A stretch of 64,000 nt of DNA from Betaproteobacteria bacterium (GTDB lineage: Bacteria; Acidobacteriota; Terriglobia; Acidiferrales; UBA7541): contig CAJCHZ010000101.1 in assembly GCA_903970165.1 (NCBI GenBank), positions 1-64,000 of the forward strand. The letters run 5' to 3'. Shown one piece after another: positions 51,120 through 60,056 of this stretch. The position numbers and the translations under genes are program-made. The notes below the pieces were generated by a model. It had not been told where the DNA came from. It did not search any database and saw nothing but the letters and a program-made list of their open reading frames with translations. Within the stretch, counting starts at the first letter, position 1. Each line of letters opens with the position of its first letter.

Positions 51120-51503
51120 GTGAGTTCAGCGCCGCCTGCTCTTCCAAAGCCTAGTCAGGGGGAGATTTGGGTTGTAAAACTGCCCACGGGACCCCCAGAT
51201 AAGGGTCGCCGCTTCGGAATAGTTGTGTCCAGTGATGCTCAAAATCACCACCCCCGAGCCACTACCGTTCTCGTTGTTCCTATATCAACAACGCTCACCA
51301 ACTCCGGCCGCCTGCAATTGAATCCAGGAGAAACAGGGCTAGAAGAGAAATCTGAGGTGTGGGCTAACGGCATTACCACAATTCGCAAAGCAGACCTTAT
51401 ACCGCCAAGAAATCAACTGCGAAGACTCAATCGTGCGACCGTATCCCAAATTATGAAGCAGGTAATCCTCTCAGTTGGAATCCTTCCGAAGGAGGTCGCC
51501 TAG
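51120..51503 (+). CDS. MazF/PemK-family toxin (endoribonuclease)
   Basis: 127 residues. SQGEIWVVKLPTGPPDKGRRFGIVVSS, TTVLVVPISTTLT and a closing NRATVSQIMKQVILSVGIL match the PemK/MazF SH3-like barrel; the Arg of GRRFG and Thr/Ser of PISTT are the expected active-site positions. The GTG start abuts the stop of the antitoxin frame. The gene appears intact, while its antitoxin looks N-terminally damaged, so the toxin must be silent, weak or neutralised by another antitoxin. Confidence 0.82.
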   Translation: MSSAPPALPKPSQGEIWVVKLPTGPPDKGRRFGIVVSSDAQNHHPRATTVLVVPISTTLTNSGRLQLNPGETGLEEKSEVWANGITTIRKADLIPPRNQLRRLNRATVSQIMKQVILSVGILPKEVA

Positions 51504-51577
51504 TAAGCGGGTCAGACTGCGGCAGGGGAAATTGTCCCTGGTTTAGTTGAAAGTAGCGGCTCTCGACTTTGTGCACG

Positions 51578-51853
51578 TTACGCGACCTGCGCCTGTTGAG
51601 TCAACGACGGGTTCATCCGGCGATGCAGCCGTTCCAGTTCCCGATAGCCTTTCACTCGCCGGAATTTCTTCTGCGCTTCCAGCAAGCCGGTGGCCGTCCA
51701 GCGCAAGGCTTGCTCTCCTTCTCGCCAGCGTTTCACGTTGCGCGCCACGCGCTCGACGGTCGAGAGGCAGGACTCGATGGGATTGGTGGAGGCCAGCGTG
51801 CGGCGCAGCAGCCAGCCCACACCCAACCGGTGCACCGTCAGCGTTTCGATGTT
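51578..51853 (-). mobile_element. C-terminal fragment of an IS256-family (mutator) transposase
   Basis: The minus frame reads IETLTVHRLGVGWLLRRTL, STNPIESCLSTVERVARNV, KRWREGEQALRWTATGLLEA and FRRVKGYRELERL. This is the end of IS256-type transposases (TNPIES...R...NVKRW...G....RW...G...E..FR...GY..L). The catalytic DDE region is absent, so it is inactive. Its upstream edge abuts an unrelated plus-strand frame ending at 51959. Confidence 0.78.
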
Positions 51854-51959
51854 CGATGACCTGGAGGCTTACCACTGGCTGATTGGTCTCTACGAGTCCG
51901 GCAAAGTGAACAAGGCAACCATCGAGGTGTGGTTGCGTCAACATGCCGAAGGATTCTAG
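51850..51959 (+). pseudogene. C-terminal scrap of an unidentified protein next to the transposase fragment
   Basis: The plus frame reads MFDDLEAYHWLIGLYESGKV then NKATIEVWLRQHAEGF and a stop. Composition looks protein-like (amphipathic helices, no shadow pattern), and it begins where transposase homology ends, so it may be the tail of a gene cut by the insertion. I do not recognise the family. Confidence 0.3.
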
Positions 51960-52005
51960 CCGGCTACCTCATTTTCGCGCGTTAACCGCGACCCTATATC
52001 TGCGT

Positions 52006-52980
52006 TTACTTCGCCGCGGGTGTGATCGTGATGTTGCGGAACTTCACGTGGCCTTTTTCACTGCCCTGGAGATAGATGGGGCCCGGGAGTCCTTCACGGC
52101 TGTCGAGGGCGCCGCCGGTGATTCCCGGAATTTCCTTGTTGTCTATGATCGTGGTGCCATTCAAAACGACGGTCACCATTCGCCCAACCAGCGTGATGTC
52201 GTAGGCCTGCCATTTGTCGGGCGTCCGCGCCGGCTCGGGCGAAGGAGCTAGAAAACCATACACACCGCCAAGGCGTTGACTCGGCGGATCAGTAGGTGAG
52301 TCCGTTTCGATCTGCACTTCGTAGCGGCCCCGGAGGTAGACGCCGCTGTTGGACTCCGGACCGCAGTTGAACTCGAGGTGCAGTTTGAAATCCTCAAACT
52401 TCGAATTATTAATCAACTCGGGGCCATTACCCGGGGTGATCAACACCCCGTTGTCGACTTTCCACGCCGGGGATGCGCCGGCTTTCTCTTCGTGCCAGCC
52501 AGTCAAATCCTTTTCGTTGAAAAGAGTGATCGCTTCTCCCCAACTCGGCGGGCTCGTTCTTTTGAGGGACGGCGCTCGGCGTCCGGTCCATTGCCAGGTT
52601 TTGCCATCGGGGCCATTCAAAGTTCCCGAAAGAATGTTTCCGGTGAGAGTGCCCTCAAAAACCAGATCGGTCTTGCTGCCTTCCTCTTCTTTCGGCGAAG
52701 TGAATTTCACTTTGCCATTCGAGAGTTCCGCGCTCGGCAACGGTCGTGGGTTTCCCCAGCGGCCTGTGTATTCCGCCTTGAGCGTGCCATTTTCCTTGCG
52801 GAGTTCCAGCCAGGAGGGATATTCGTGGTCCGGCGCTTTTAGCGTCATATCCCAGCGGCCGAGAAACGCCTTGTCGGAATCCGCTGAGGAACCGCCGGCG
52901 GATTTCCCTCCCTGCGAATAGGCCGCGGCGGAAAACAGCGCGGCAGCCGCGAACAAGCACAAGCTTCGGTGCAGCTTCAT
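52006..52980 (-). CDS. Secreted DUF1080 (3-keto-disaccharide hydrolase-like) protein
   Basis: 324 residues with a signal peptide (CLFAAAALFSAAAYS). Residues ~38-130 form a beta domain (FLGRWDMTLKAPDHEYPSWL; WQWTGRRAP). Residues ~140-322 are DUF1080: ITLFNEKDLTGW, WKVDNGVLITPGNGPELI, FEDFKLHLEFNCGPESNSGVYLRGRYEVQIE and the ending GPIYLQGSEKGHVKFRNITI. Related proteins act on glycans or 3-keto-glycosides. AGAAGGGA precedes the start. Monocistronic. Confidence 0.88.
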   Translation of the reverse strand: MKLHRSLCLFAAAALFSAAAYSQGGKSAGGSSADSDKAFLGRWDMTLKAPDHEYPSWLELRKENGTLKAEYTGRWGNPRPLPSAELSNGKVKFTSPKEEEGSKTDLVFEGTLTGNILSGTLNGPDGKTWQWTGRRAPSLKRTSPPSWGEAITLFNEKDLTGWHEEKAGASPAWKVDNGVLITPGNGPELINNSKFEDFKLHLEFNCGPESNSGVYLRGRYEVQIETDSPTDPPSQRLGGVYGFLAPSPEPARTPDKWQAYDITLVGRMVTVVLNGTTIIDNKEIPGITGGALDSREGLPGPIYLQGSEKGHVKFRNITITPAAK

Positions 52981-53042
52981 AATTTTGGAATCCCTTCTGC
53001 GTAAAAATAGTAAATGCGGATGACGAGCAGACTCGCGGCGCC

Positions 53043-53501
53043 CTACTCGTCTTTTTCCAAATATTCTTCCGGAACGTCGTCCTCGGGCACTTCGTGGGTT
53101 CTCACTTCGCCTTCATCGGCGTCCGGAGCATCCTCCACGCCCTTGACGATTTCGGCCTCGAACGCGTTTCCTTCCTCGATCAGCTCATCCACGCTCTCGG
53201 AATCGGCACCCGCAATTCCGGAAAGGCCCTGCAAATCGCCGGACTGGCCGCCAGACCGCGCGCCCAAGCCTTTCGACTCATAGCTGACCGAGTTGACGTT
53301 CTCGCTCTTTCCGCGAGCTTTGCGCTTCGGCGTGGCTATTTTTTTTGGTATGGGCTTTTTGGGGCTGGCCTTTGGGGAAGCAGCCTTGATTGGAACAATT
53401 TTTTTCGGCGACGCCTTCTTTTTCGCGACGATTTTCTTCGGCGCGCGTTTCTTGCTTGCTGGTTTTTTGGACTTGCTTTGGTTTTTCTTTTTGGTGGCCA
53501 T
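53043..53501 (-). CDS. Lys/Pro/Ala-rich protein with acidic C terminus
   Basis: 152 residues in two contrasting halves. Residues 1-65 are repeats of basic KKA/SPKK type (KKPASKKRAPKKIVAKKKAS; ASPKASPKKPIPKK), like histone H1/AlgP tails that bind nucleic acid. Residues ~85-152 are acidic (SVDELIEEGNAFEAEIV; EDDVPEEYLEKDE). No Shine-Dalgarno is evident. Likely disordered; a nucleoid-associated or RNA-associated role is inference only. Confidence 0.65.
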   Translation of the reverse strand: MATKKKNQSKSKKPASKKRAPKKIVAKKKASPKKIVPIKAASPKASPKKPIPKKIATPKRKARGKSENVNSVSYESKGLGARSGGQSGDLQGLSGIAGADSESVDELIEEGNAFEAEIVKGVEDAPDADEGEVRTHEVPEDDVPEEYLEKDE

Positions 53502-53709
53502 GCTGGGAGTCTACCACTGAGAAGGGGAAGCGCAAGAGAGGGGGCACGAGAAAGGGGCCGGGAAGGAGAAAGGTACGTGAGGGGTACCTGGAAAGTGATT
53601 GTAAACGTCTTACATAAGGAAAGCCCGCACACGGCTCCTATTGCGGAGTACTGTGGCGCGGCATGATAACGCAGGCGCTAGCAAATGAAATGAGAAGGGG
53701 GAAATTCCC

Positions 53710-54243
53710 TTGCAAACATTCAGGTTGTGGACTTTTTCCTTCGCCTTGGCGACGGGCTTGGCGATCGGGACTCTATCAGAAGCAGCAACCACGGATCCGC
53801 CCGCGGCGCCAATTCCTTCGCAAATCCTCAACGGCAAGAAAGTGTTCATCTCCAACGCCTCAGGAGAGAGCGCGGTGCCTGCCGGGACTCCCGAATTGGC
53901 GTACAACGAGTTCTACGCGGCGATCAAGAGTTGGGCACAGTACGAAATTGTGTCCGCTCCCGCCGATGCTGACCTGGTTCTTGAAATACGTTTCCTAACG
54001 CAAGTGGGGACCACGAGAATAATGGGCGGCAGCGGTGGTTCAGGCCAGGATTTTTTCTTCCGGCTGGTTGTTCTCGACCCAAAAACGCGCGCGGTGCTTT
54101 GGGCCTTCACGCGCGGCGTTCAACAATCGGGAAATCAGGCGAACGGAAGGAAGCTGTTTGACCAGGCCATGGCCGCGATCGTGGATGATTTGAAAAAGGT
54201 GGCGACGCCCGCCGCAGCGGCCGCTGAAGCTGCGCAGAAATAA
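53710..54243 (+). CDS. Exported protein of unknown function
   Basis: 177 residues from a TTG (no ATG or GTG in the right place); GAAGGGGG lies about eight bases before it. Signal peptide ~1-25 (FALATGLAIGTLSEA). The mature part has an alpha/beta layout: GKKVFISNASGE, AYNEFYAAIKSW, DADLVLEIRFL and FFFRLVVLDPKTRAVLWAFT, ending in a poly-Ala helix. The fold resembles small lipoproteins with a TolB/DUF4136-like domain, but assignment is weak. Confidence 0.6.
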   Translation: MQTFRLWTFSFALATGLAIGTLSEAATTDPPAAPIPSQILNGKKVFISNASGESAVPAGTPELAYNEFYAAIKSWAQYEIVSAPADADLVLEIRFLTQVGTTRIMGGSGGSGQDFFFRLVVLDPKTRAVLWAFTRGVQQSGNQANGRKLFDQAMAAIVDDLKKVATPAAAAAEAAQK

Positions 54244-54401
54244 TTTCCAACTTCCGTGGAAGCGGATTCCACGATGCAGCGGTCCGCATTAGCAGGCATT
54301 TCGTATGCCGCTTCGCATGCCACAATCCGGGCGCGCAGCTTGCAAACCCTACGGACAACCTCTACTCTGCTTTGGCTGAGAAAACCAGGGAGCTTGACTG
54401 C

Positions 54402-55076
54402 GTGCCGGAACTCACTCCAGAAAATCTCGTTTTCGCATTCATCTGGTATGTCGCATTTCTCTTTTCAACGACCTGCCACGAAGCGTCTCACGCTCTGGTC
54501 GCCAAGCTCGGCGGCGATGACACCGCTGCGAAAGGCGGGCAGGTCTCTCTGAATCCCGTGCCGCACGTCAAGCGCGAACCCTGGGGCATGGTAGTAATTC
54601 CACTCCTTTCGTACTTTTTAATGGGCGGGATGATCGGATGGGCCAGCGCGCCCTTCGATCCGCTTTGGGAGCGCCGGCATCCCAAGCGATCGGCCTGGAT
54701 GGCGCTGGCCGGCCCGACGGCCAATTTCACGCTGATGTTCCTGGCGGTGGCCGGGCTGCATCTCGGCGCGGCCCAGGGGTGGCTTCACAGCGATCCTGTC
54801 ACTGGCCGTCTCGATTTCGCCGCCACTACACTTGTTATCTTTTTCTCATTGAACCTTTTGTTGGGCACGTTCAACTTGCTTCCGGTGGCTCCTCTCGATG
54901 GAAGCACGGTCATTATGCTGTTCATGGGCGAGAAAACGTCCCAACGCTACCTCGATTGGTTGCGAGGCAACAGTCTGGCGATGGCCGGCTTGCTTGTTGG
55001 AATTCTCTTGTTTCGTTATATCTATGGCCCAATCAATACGTTCGTAAGCCACTTGCTCCTGCCTGGGCAGATCTGA
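54402..55076 (+). CDS. Site-2 protease family (M50) intramembrane metalloprotease
   Basis: 224 residues from GTG 54402 (GGGAG about ten bases upstream); a TTG at 54372 is possible. The zinc motif HEASHALVAKLGGDD is in the first helix, and NLLPVAPLDGSTVIM in a later helix supplies the third ligand. Five or six hydrophobic segments give the minimal M50 core without a PDZ domain. The substrate is unknown. Confidence 0.85.
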   Translation: MPELTPENLVFAFIWYVAFLFSTTCHEASHALVAKLGGDDTAAKGGQVSLNPVPHVKREPWGMVVIPLLSYFLMGGMIGWASAPFDPLWERRHPKRSAWMALAGPTANFTLMFLAVAGLHLGAAQGWLHSDPVTGRLDFAATTLVIFFSLNLLLGTFNLLPVAPLDGSTVIMLFMGEKTSQRYLDWLRGNSLAMAGLLVGILLFRYIYGPINTFVSHLLLPGQI

Positions 55077-55267
55077 TTTGCCGATTGCGCATTTGCCCGC
55101 TCCTTATGTGCCAACCGGCGATGTGCCAACTGTGAACAGTTCGCACTCAGGTGTTGCGCCCGCGAACATTCCGACCACTTCTCCCCAGACCTAAGCGATG
55201 GAATCTCAGCGGGTTAGCATTGCCCGTATTGGCTCTCGAACTGCATTTTTCCGGGGCGGAGGGCGGA

Positions 55268-55585
55268 ATGGTTCCGTGTGAAGACTTGGTTGGCTCACGC
55301 TTGTACGCGGTAGAGGTATCGGGCTGGGACAACCAGCAGAAATTCTTCGTGGAGAAATGCGACCTAGCTTGGGACGATGACTCCGGCAAGCAGATTGAGC
55401 TCAGACGAAAGCTGCACGACAATGCCCTGCTCTTCATCCGGCTGTCGCAGACCGACGATGGCGAGCGCTCGTCTCCGGTGGTTTACGAAGCGGAATGGGT
55501 AGGCACGGGGCCGAACGGGCAGAACCAGTTCCGGCTCAGCGCGGTTGTTCCCGTCATACGAGAGCAAGAGGTATCCCTAAGCTAG
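55268..55585 (+). CDS. Small conserved hypothetical protein
   Basis: 105 residues from ATG 55268, with GGAGGGCGG directly upstream; an earlier GTG at 55151 would add a Pro/Arg-rich stretch that looks non-coding. RLYAVEVSGWDNQQKFFVEK, KLHDNALLFIRLSQTDDGER and PVVYEAEWVGTGPNG suggest a single soluble beta-barrel domain. The size and pattern recall PilZ-like proteins but the RxxxR motif is not evident. Function unknown. Confidence 0.55.
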   Translation: MVPCEDLVGSRLYAVEVSGWDNQQKFFVEKCDLAWDDDSGKQIELRRKLHDNALLFIRLSQTDDGERSSPVVYEAEWVGTGPNGQNQFRLSAVVPVIREQEVSLS

Positions 55586-55871
55586 AAAACCTGGCTGCGT
55601 CGGAGTAAAAAGTCTGGGCTCAAAAAGTTTCTAAAAGGCGATGCGTTCCGCACCGAAACGAGACAGTGAACCAAAATGAAAGAGGCGCGAAGGCTGCTTT
55701 TGCTGCGCAGTAAAGTTCGCTGCGCGTGTTCGGCTTGGATGCTTCACCTGCGGAGCCTCTAAACCATTGATTCTCCGCGATGTGCGGGCCTGGAAGTGCG
55801 GCCTCAGCCCCCTCCTGCAGAAGAAGCGCGAAAAAAAAGGAAAGTGCAAGGATGGCACAAACGTTGCGAGT

Positions 55872-57311
55872 GTGTTGGGCGTGGCACACGCATACTCCAA
55901 GGCTGTTCAGCTGGCGACGCCAAGAACGGCGCTAACTCCCTGCATTCTGGACGACGATCACACTCAGTTGGTCCTGCTTTCCGCAGTCATGGAAGAGATG
56001 GGCTATGAAGCGGTTACGACCTCCGATCCGGAAGAAGCGCTGAGCTTCGTGCGGTCGGGGCGTTGCCGACTGGTTCTTGCGGATGTAAAGATGCCGGCGA
56101 TGAACGGTTACGAATTCCTGGATCGCGCGCTGCGCATGGACCCGGGGATTCACGTCATTGTGATGACCGGAGACTACACGCTGGAATCGGCGCTGGACGC
56201 CATCCGGCGTGGGGCGACGGATTTTCTGCCCAAGCCGATTGACCGCCTCCGCCTAAAGAGAACGCTCGACGAAGTCGCGACGCTCTATGACCAGCGGAAA
56301 CGGGTACGTGCGCTTGAAGAGCAGCTGCTGAAGGATTTGGAGTTTCACGGGATCGTCGGCAAAAGCCCGGTGATGCTGGAAGTTTTTGATTTTGCGCGGA
56401 AAGTGGCGCGGCACTATACAAACGTGCTACTGGTAGGCGCGACGGGCTCGGGAAAAGAGCTGGTGGCGCGGGCGATACACAACATCAGCCCGGTGAGCCA
56501 GCAGAAGCTGGCGGTTTGCAACTGTTCGGCGATGGTGGACACGCTGCTGGAAAGCCAGCTTTTTGGGCACGTGCGGGGATCGTTTACGGGTGCCACAGAC
56601 ACGCGGCCGGGGCTGTTTGAGTACGCAAACAACGGGACGGTTTTTCTGGATGAAATTGGAGAAACGTCCTTGCCGATGCAGGCGAAGCTGCTGAGAGTGA
56701 TTCAAAACCGGGAGATTCAGAGAGTCGGATCGCCGGAAGTTCGGCAGGTGAATGTACGCCTGATTGCGGCGACCAACCGGGATTTGCGGGCAGAGGTGCT
56801 TGCCGGGCGGTTCCGCGAGGATCTTTTCTACCGGCTGAGCTCCATCCAGATTCGCGTGCCATCGCTGACGGAACGGCTTGAGGACATACCGCTGCTGGTG
56901 CACTACTTTCTTAAGAAATACAACGAAGCGTACGGCAAAAACATTTCGGGTTTGACGCGGCGGGCGCAGACGGTTGTGCTGCAGCATTCCTGGCCAGGGA
57001 ATGTGCGTGAATTGGAAAACGTCATTGCCACAGCGGCCATTACGGCTACCGGGGATTTCATCGACCTGGGAGACCTGCCGGAGCATTTGCATCACCGGGG
57101 GTCAAGAAGGCCGGAGGACGAAGACTGGAGGCCGCTGTCGCTCGACGAAGTGCGCAAGCTGCACATTCAAAGAGTGCTGGAGCTCTGCCAGGGAAACCGC
57201 CTGCGGGCGGCGCAGATTTTGGGAATTGGCCGCACCAGCCTGTACCGCTACCTGAAACGCGATGGCCATGACGTGCGCACGCGGGAGAAAAGCGGCAGCG
57301 CAGTGGCTTGA
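55872..57311 (+). CDS. NtrC-family sigma-54-dependent response regulator
   Basis: 479 residues from GTG 55872; the exact start is unclear (GTG 55881 and TTG 55767 are alternatives, none with a good ribosome site). Receiver ~20-135 with CILDDDHTQ, phospho-Asp in LVLADVKMPAMNG and Lys in FLPKPI. AAA+ domain ~165-400 with Walker A GATGSGKELVARAIH, FGHVRGSFTGATDTRPGLFE (GAFTGA variant GSFTGA), NNGTVFLDEIGE and FREDLFYRL. Fis-type HTH at the end (RAAQILGIGRTSLYRYLK). The GSFTGA substitution occurs in some activators. No kinase is adjacent. The pilin at 60.5 kb has a sigma-54 promoter match. Confidence 0.92.
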   Translation: MLGVAHAYSKAVQLATPRTALTPCILDDDHTQLVLLSAVMEEMGYEAVTTSDPEEALSFVRSGRCRLVLADVKMPAMNGYEFLDRALRMDPGIHVIVMTGDYTLESALDAIRRGATDFLPKPIDRLRLKRTLDEVATLYDQRKRVRALEEQLLKDLEFHGIVGKSPVMLEVFDFARKVARHYTNVLLVGATGSGKELVARAIHNISPVSQQKLAVCNCSAMVDTLLESQLFGHVRGSFTGATDTRPGLFEYANNGTVFLDEIGETSLPMQAKLLRVIQNREIQRVGSPEVRQVNVRLIAATNRDLRAEVLAGRFREDLFYRLSSIQIRVPSLTERLEDIPLLVHYFLKKYNEAYGKNISGLTRRAQTVVLQHSWPGNVRELENVIATAAITATGDFIDLGDLPEHLHHRGSRRPEDEDWRPLSLDEVRKLHIQRVLELCQGNRLRAAQILGIGRTSLYRYLKRDGHDVRTREKSGSAVA

Positions 57312-57905
57312 AAAACTCAACACGAGTTTTGTTTCCGCTCCTTTGCCGGCAAAACCGTTGGTCCCACCGCTGCGCCGACCGTGCCGCCAGTACGCGTGGT
57401 GTTTCGCCAAGACACAGTGTCCCGGCTTGACGCAGGAAGGCTGTTTGGCGGCGTTCGTAAACCAAAGAGAATGCGGCGTTTGCGAAAACGGTGTTTGGCA
57501 AGCGCCCTGCATTTGGAATAGCCGCACCGCAGATGCGACCGGCCGCACCACCGAAAAAGAAGGCACATGAGTGTATCGACGAGATTCGTAAAGATTTGCG
57601 GGGAGGCCAAAGGCGGAGTGCTGCCGGAGCCCTCCGCGAATGAGTTCCCGCCAAGCGTAGTTCCCCAGCGTACACCCCGGAGACCTAGCCAGAACCCCCA
57701 AGAGCGCCGTCCTCCCTCTCTGAGGGGAGTGCGGCGCTCCTTTCCTCCAGGTAGGCCCCCTCTTCATTTTTGTAAGTATTGCATATAAAAGACTTAGACT
57801 TTTCGCAAGTCCTTTAGAATCAACAGTTAACTCATGGCGCGTCAGTGTTGCGTTTAAGGGGCTTATGCACTCTGTGGCGGTGGTGGCGAAAGCTGTGGCG
57901 TGAGG
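57312..57905. other. Long intergenic region with a hairpin and a promoter-like motif
   Basis: About 590 bp with no credible gene. GAGCGCCG at 57702 pairs with CGGCGCTC at 57732-57739, with an inner CTCCCTC/GAGGGGAG pairing; the following CTTTCCTCC is a weak T tract, so it could be a terminator. TTAGAC and TAGAAT, 15 bp apart near 57797-57825, look like promoter boxes but no protein gene follows on the plus strand. Confidence 0.35.
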
Positions 57906-58466
57906 TTATGCGGCACGGATTGGGGCTGGTGGCACGACAACCTCAACGAGCCCGGTGGCGACATCGTAGACCAGGCCCGAGAGAAGCCACTGGCCCGGGA
58001 GCAACGGAATCGTCTGGAGCAAAGCAACGTCGGCCGCTACCGCCGCGCGGGGATCGGTGACCGCTTTTGCCTTGAGCTGGGCTTCCGGAACTTGAAAATA
58101 ATGCGCCAGCTTGTCGGGGTCGCCGGTGAGGCGAGTGATGCCGCAGTCGGTGTGCTGAAGCACGATGAGGTGAACTTCTCCGCCGCCTCCCGGAATTCCT
58201 CCAGCGACCTGACCAATGCGCCCCAGCAGACCCATCTCCTCTAGCAAAACGGGCGTGATCCGACCTCCGATATTCCGTAGCACTACCGCCTCGCCCGGTT
58301 TGATTCCAAGGACATCAGCTGGATCCACGCGCATATCCGCGCAACCGATGATGAATGCCTTCACATCGGGCATGGCGCTCGGAAGGCTGGGCATCAGTGT
58401 GCCCGCAGCAGACTGCTGAGCAGCAAAGCTTTTATTGCGTTGTAAGAAGCTGTCGAGATTGCTCAT
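57906..58466 (-). CDS. Beta-class carbonic anhydrase
   Basis: 186 residues from ATG 58466 (GGGGA before it). IIGCADMRVDP carries the first zinc Cys and the Asp/Arg dyad, and LIVLQHTDCGITRL gives His and the second Cys, as in beta-carbonic anhydrases. VVLRNIGGRI and the C-terminal strand WLLSGLVYDVATGLVEVV are typical. It interconverts CO2 and bicarbonate in the cytoplasm. An earlier frame to 58562 lacks homology. Confidence 0.92.
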   Translation of the reverse strand: MSNLDSFLQRNKSFAAQQSAAGTLMPSLPSAMPDVKAFIIGCADMRVDPADVLGIKPGEAVVLRNIGGRITPVLLEEMGLLGRIGQVAGGIPGGGGEVHLIVLQHTDCGITRLTGDPDKLAHYFQVPEAQLKAKAVTDPRAAVAADVALLQTIPLLPGQWLLSGLVYDVATGLVEVVVPPAPIRAA

Positions 58467-58812
58467 TTGATTTCCCCAAGAGGTGTTGCGTGGTATCGCG
58501 CTATCTTTCGTTGGAGGTACTCGAGCCAGTTCGCGGCAGGGTGGCGTGCTCTTTGAAACCACAGTATCGAGCAGTGCCCGGATCTTTTCAACCTCTCAAT
58601 GTGCTTCCGCATGCCGAATCCGAGGGGGAACATGAGCCAGCTCCCGGTATTCTACGGCGCCTGTTTTGTTTGGCCGGTTATCCAGTAATCTTGCGGGAAG
58701 ACTTGCGTTCAAGGCAGTTGTCGCGAATAATGACGAACCGACCCCTCCGATGCGCCATCTAAATTCATGTATATGACCAAGCAAGAAGGATCGAGAGGCA
58801 GAAGGAGACAGA
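58467..58812. other. Intergenic region without recognised gene
   Basis: About 345 bp between divergent carbonic anhydrase and YXWGXW genes. The GGAG before the downstream ATG is the only clear signal. Confidence 0.3.
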
Positions 58813-59877
58813 ATGCGTTCACGCGTGGCAGTTCGCTTGTTACTCTTCCTGGTGGTTTTGATGGCTCTTTCGGCGGCTTCGAACGCACAAATCGGAATTT
58901 CCGTGTCGTTTGGTCCGCCGGCACTCCCCGTGTATGAACAACCGATCTGCCCCGGGGATGGGTTCATCTGGACTCCCGGCTATTGGGCGTACGGCGATGA
59001 CGATTATTATTGGGTGCCGGGCACCTGGGTTGAAGCGCCCCAAGTGGGCTTCCTGTGGACGCCTGGATATTGGGGATGGGGCGGCAGCGCGTTCTTCTTT
59101 CATGAAGGATACTGGGGACCGCACGTCGGATTCTATGGCGGTATCAATTACGGGTTCGGCTATGGCGGCGTCGGATACCTAGGTGGGCGCTGGGAGAACA
59201 ACCATTTCTTTTACAACACGAACGTGAACCGGATCAACGAGACGATCATCCGCAACACCTATAACACGCGAATTGAAAACGTCACGGTAAATCACATCAG
59301 CTACAACGGCGGCAACGGCGGCATCAACGCGCGTGCCTCGGCGGAAGAGGAAGGGTACGCGAGAGAACGCCACATCGGCCCCGTGGCTGCACAAAACGAG
59401 CACGTGCAGCAGGCTCGCGGCAATCCCGAACTGCGCGCCTCGGCAAATCACGGCAGGCCCCCTATCGCGGCCACGGCAAGGCCTGGAGACTTTAAGGGCG
59501 GCGTAGCTGCCAAGGAAGCCGGCGGCGAATACAAAGCTCCCGAGCGCGGGGCGGGCAATAATCATGCGAGCGAAGTGCAGTCCCATAAATACACGGCGCC
59601 GAGCAGCGGGAACCCTAATACCGACAAAAAGTATCAACAGAAGCAGGACAATCTAGCGGCCAAACAAAACCAGGAACACCAAAGGCTGCAGCAAAAACAG
59701 GAAAACGAACACCAGCAAGCGGCCCGGAAAAATGCGACTGACGCGCAAAAAACGCAGATGGAACAGCGGCATGCGCAGCAGACACAACAGCTCGAACAAA
59801 AGCACACTCAGCAACAGCAGAAACTGCAAACGCGGCAAAGTCCACCGCCGAGCCATGCGCCGTCGGGAAAGCACTGA
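58813..59877 (+). CDS. YXWGXW-repeat secreted protein
   Basis: 354 residues with a signal peptide (VRLLLFLVVLMALSAASNA). Residues ~45-125 contain several aromatic repeats (FIWTPGYWAYG; YYWVPGTWVEAP; FLWTPGYWGWGG), the YXWGXW repeat, followed by a Gly/Tyr-rich segment and NVNRINETIIRNTYNTRIENV. The last ~100 residues are extremely Gln/Lys/His-rich and probably coiled coil (QQKQDNLAAKQNQEHQRLQQ). Common in Acidobacteria; likely an envelope structural protein, role unproven. Confidence 0.82.
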   Translation: MRSRVAVRLLLFLVVLMALSAASNAQIGISVSFGPPALPVYEQPICPGDGFIWTPGYWAYGDDDYYWVPGTWVEAPQVGFLWTPGYWGWGGSAFFFHEGYWGPHVGFYGGINYGFGYGGVGYLGGRWENNHFFYNTNVNRINETIIRNTYNTRIENVTVNHISYNGGNGGINARASAEEEGYARERHIGPVAAQNEHVQQARGNPELRASANHGRPPIAATARPGDFKGGVAAKEAGGEYKAPERGAGNNHASEVQSHKYTAPSSGNPNTDKKYQQKQDNLAAKQNQEHQRLQQKQENEHQQAARKNATDAQKTQMEQRHAQQTQQLEQKHTQQQQKLQTRQSPPPSHAPSGKH

Positions 59878-60056
59878 GCGCATTTCTTCGGGCGGAAATC
59901 CGGGGCCACGGAAGAGCGCGACTTCGGCTCGGGCCCGAATATGCAGGGCGTTCTCGTCGGGGACTCAACGCACAACCACCAGCATAAGATGGGTTGGCAC
60001 CCGTGCTCTGCTGTTCTTTTTCCGCCAATTTATCCAAGGGCAGGCCTGACTTAGCC

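Noticed and set aside
55090..55135. Repeated ATGTGCCAAC near 55.1 kb, looked at as a sigma-54 site or direct repeat
   Set aside because: The minus-strand match has a poor -12 element and no gene downstream; the two copies are too short to support a feature.
57845..58060. Possible small Arg/Trp-rich protein after the promoter-like boxes at 57.8 kb
   Set aside because: The frame is a shadow of the carbonic anhydrase C terminus and starts with TTG without a ribosome site.
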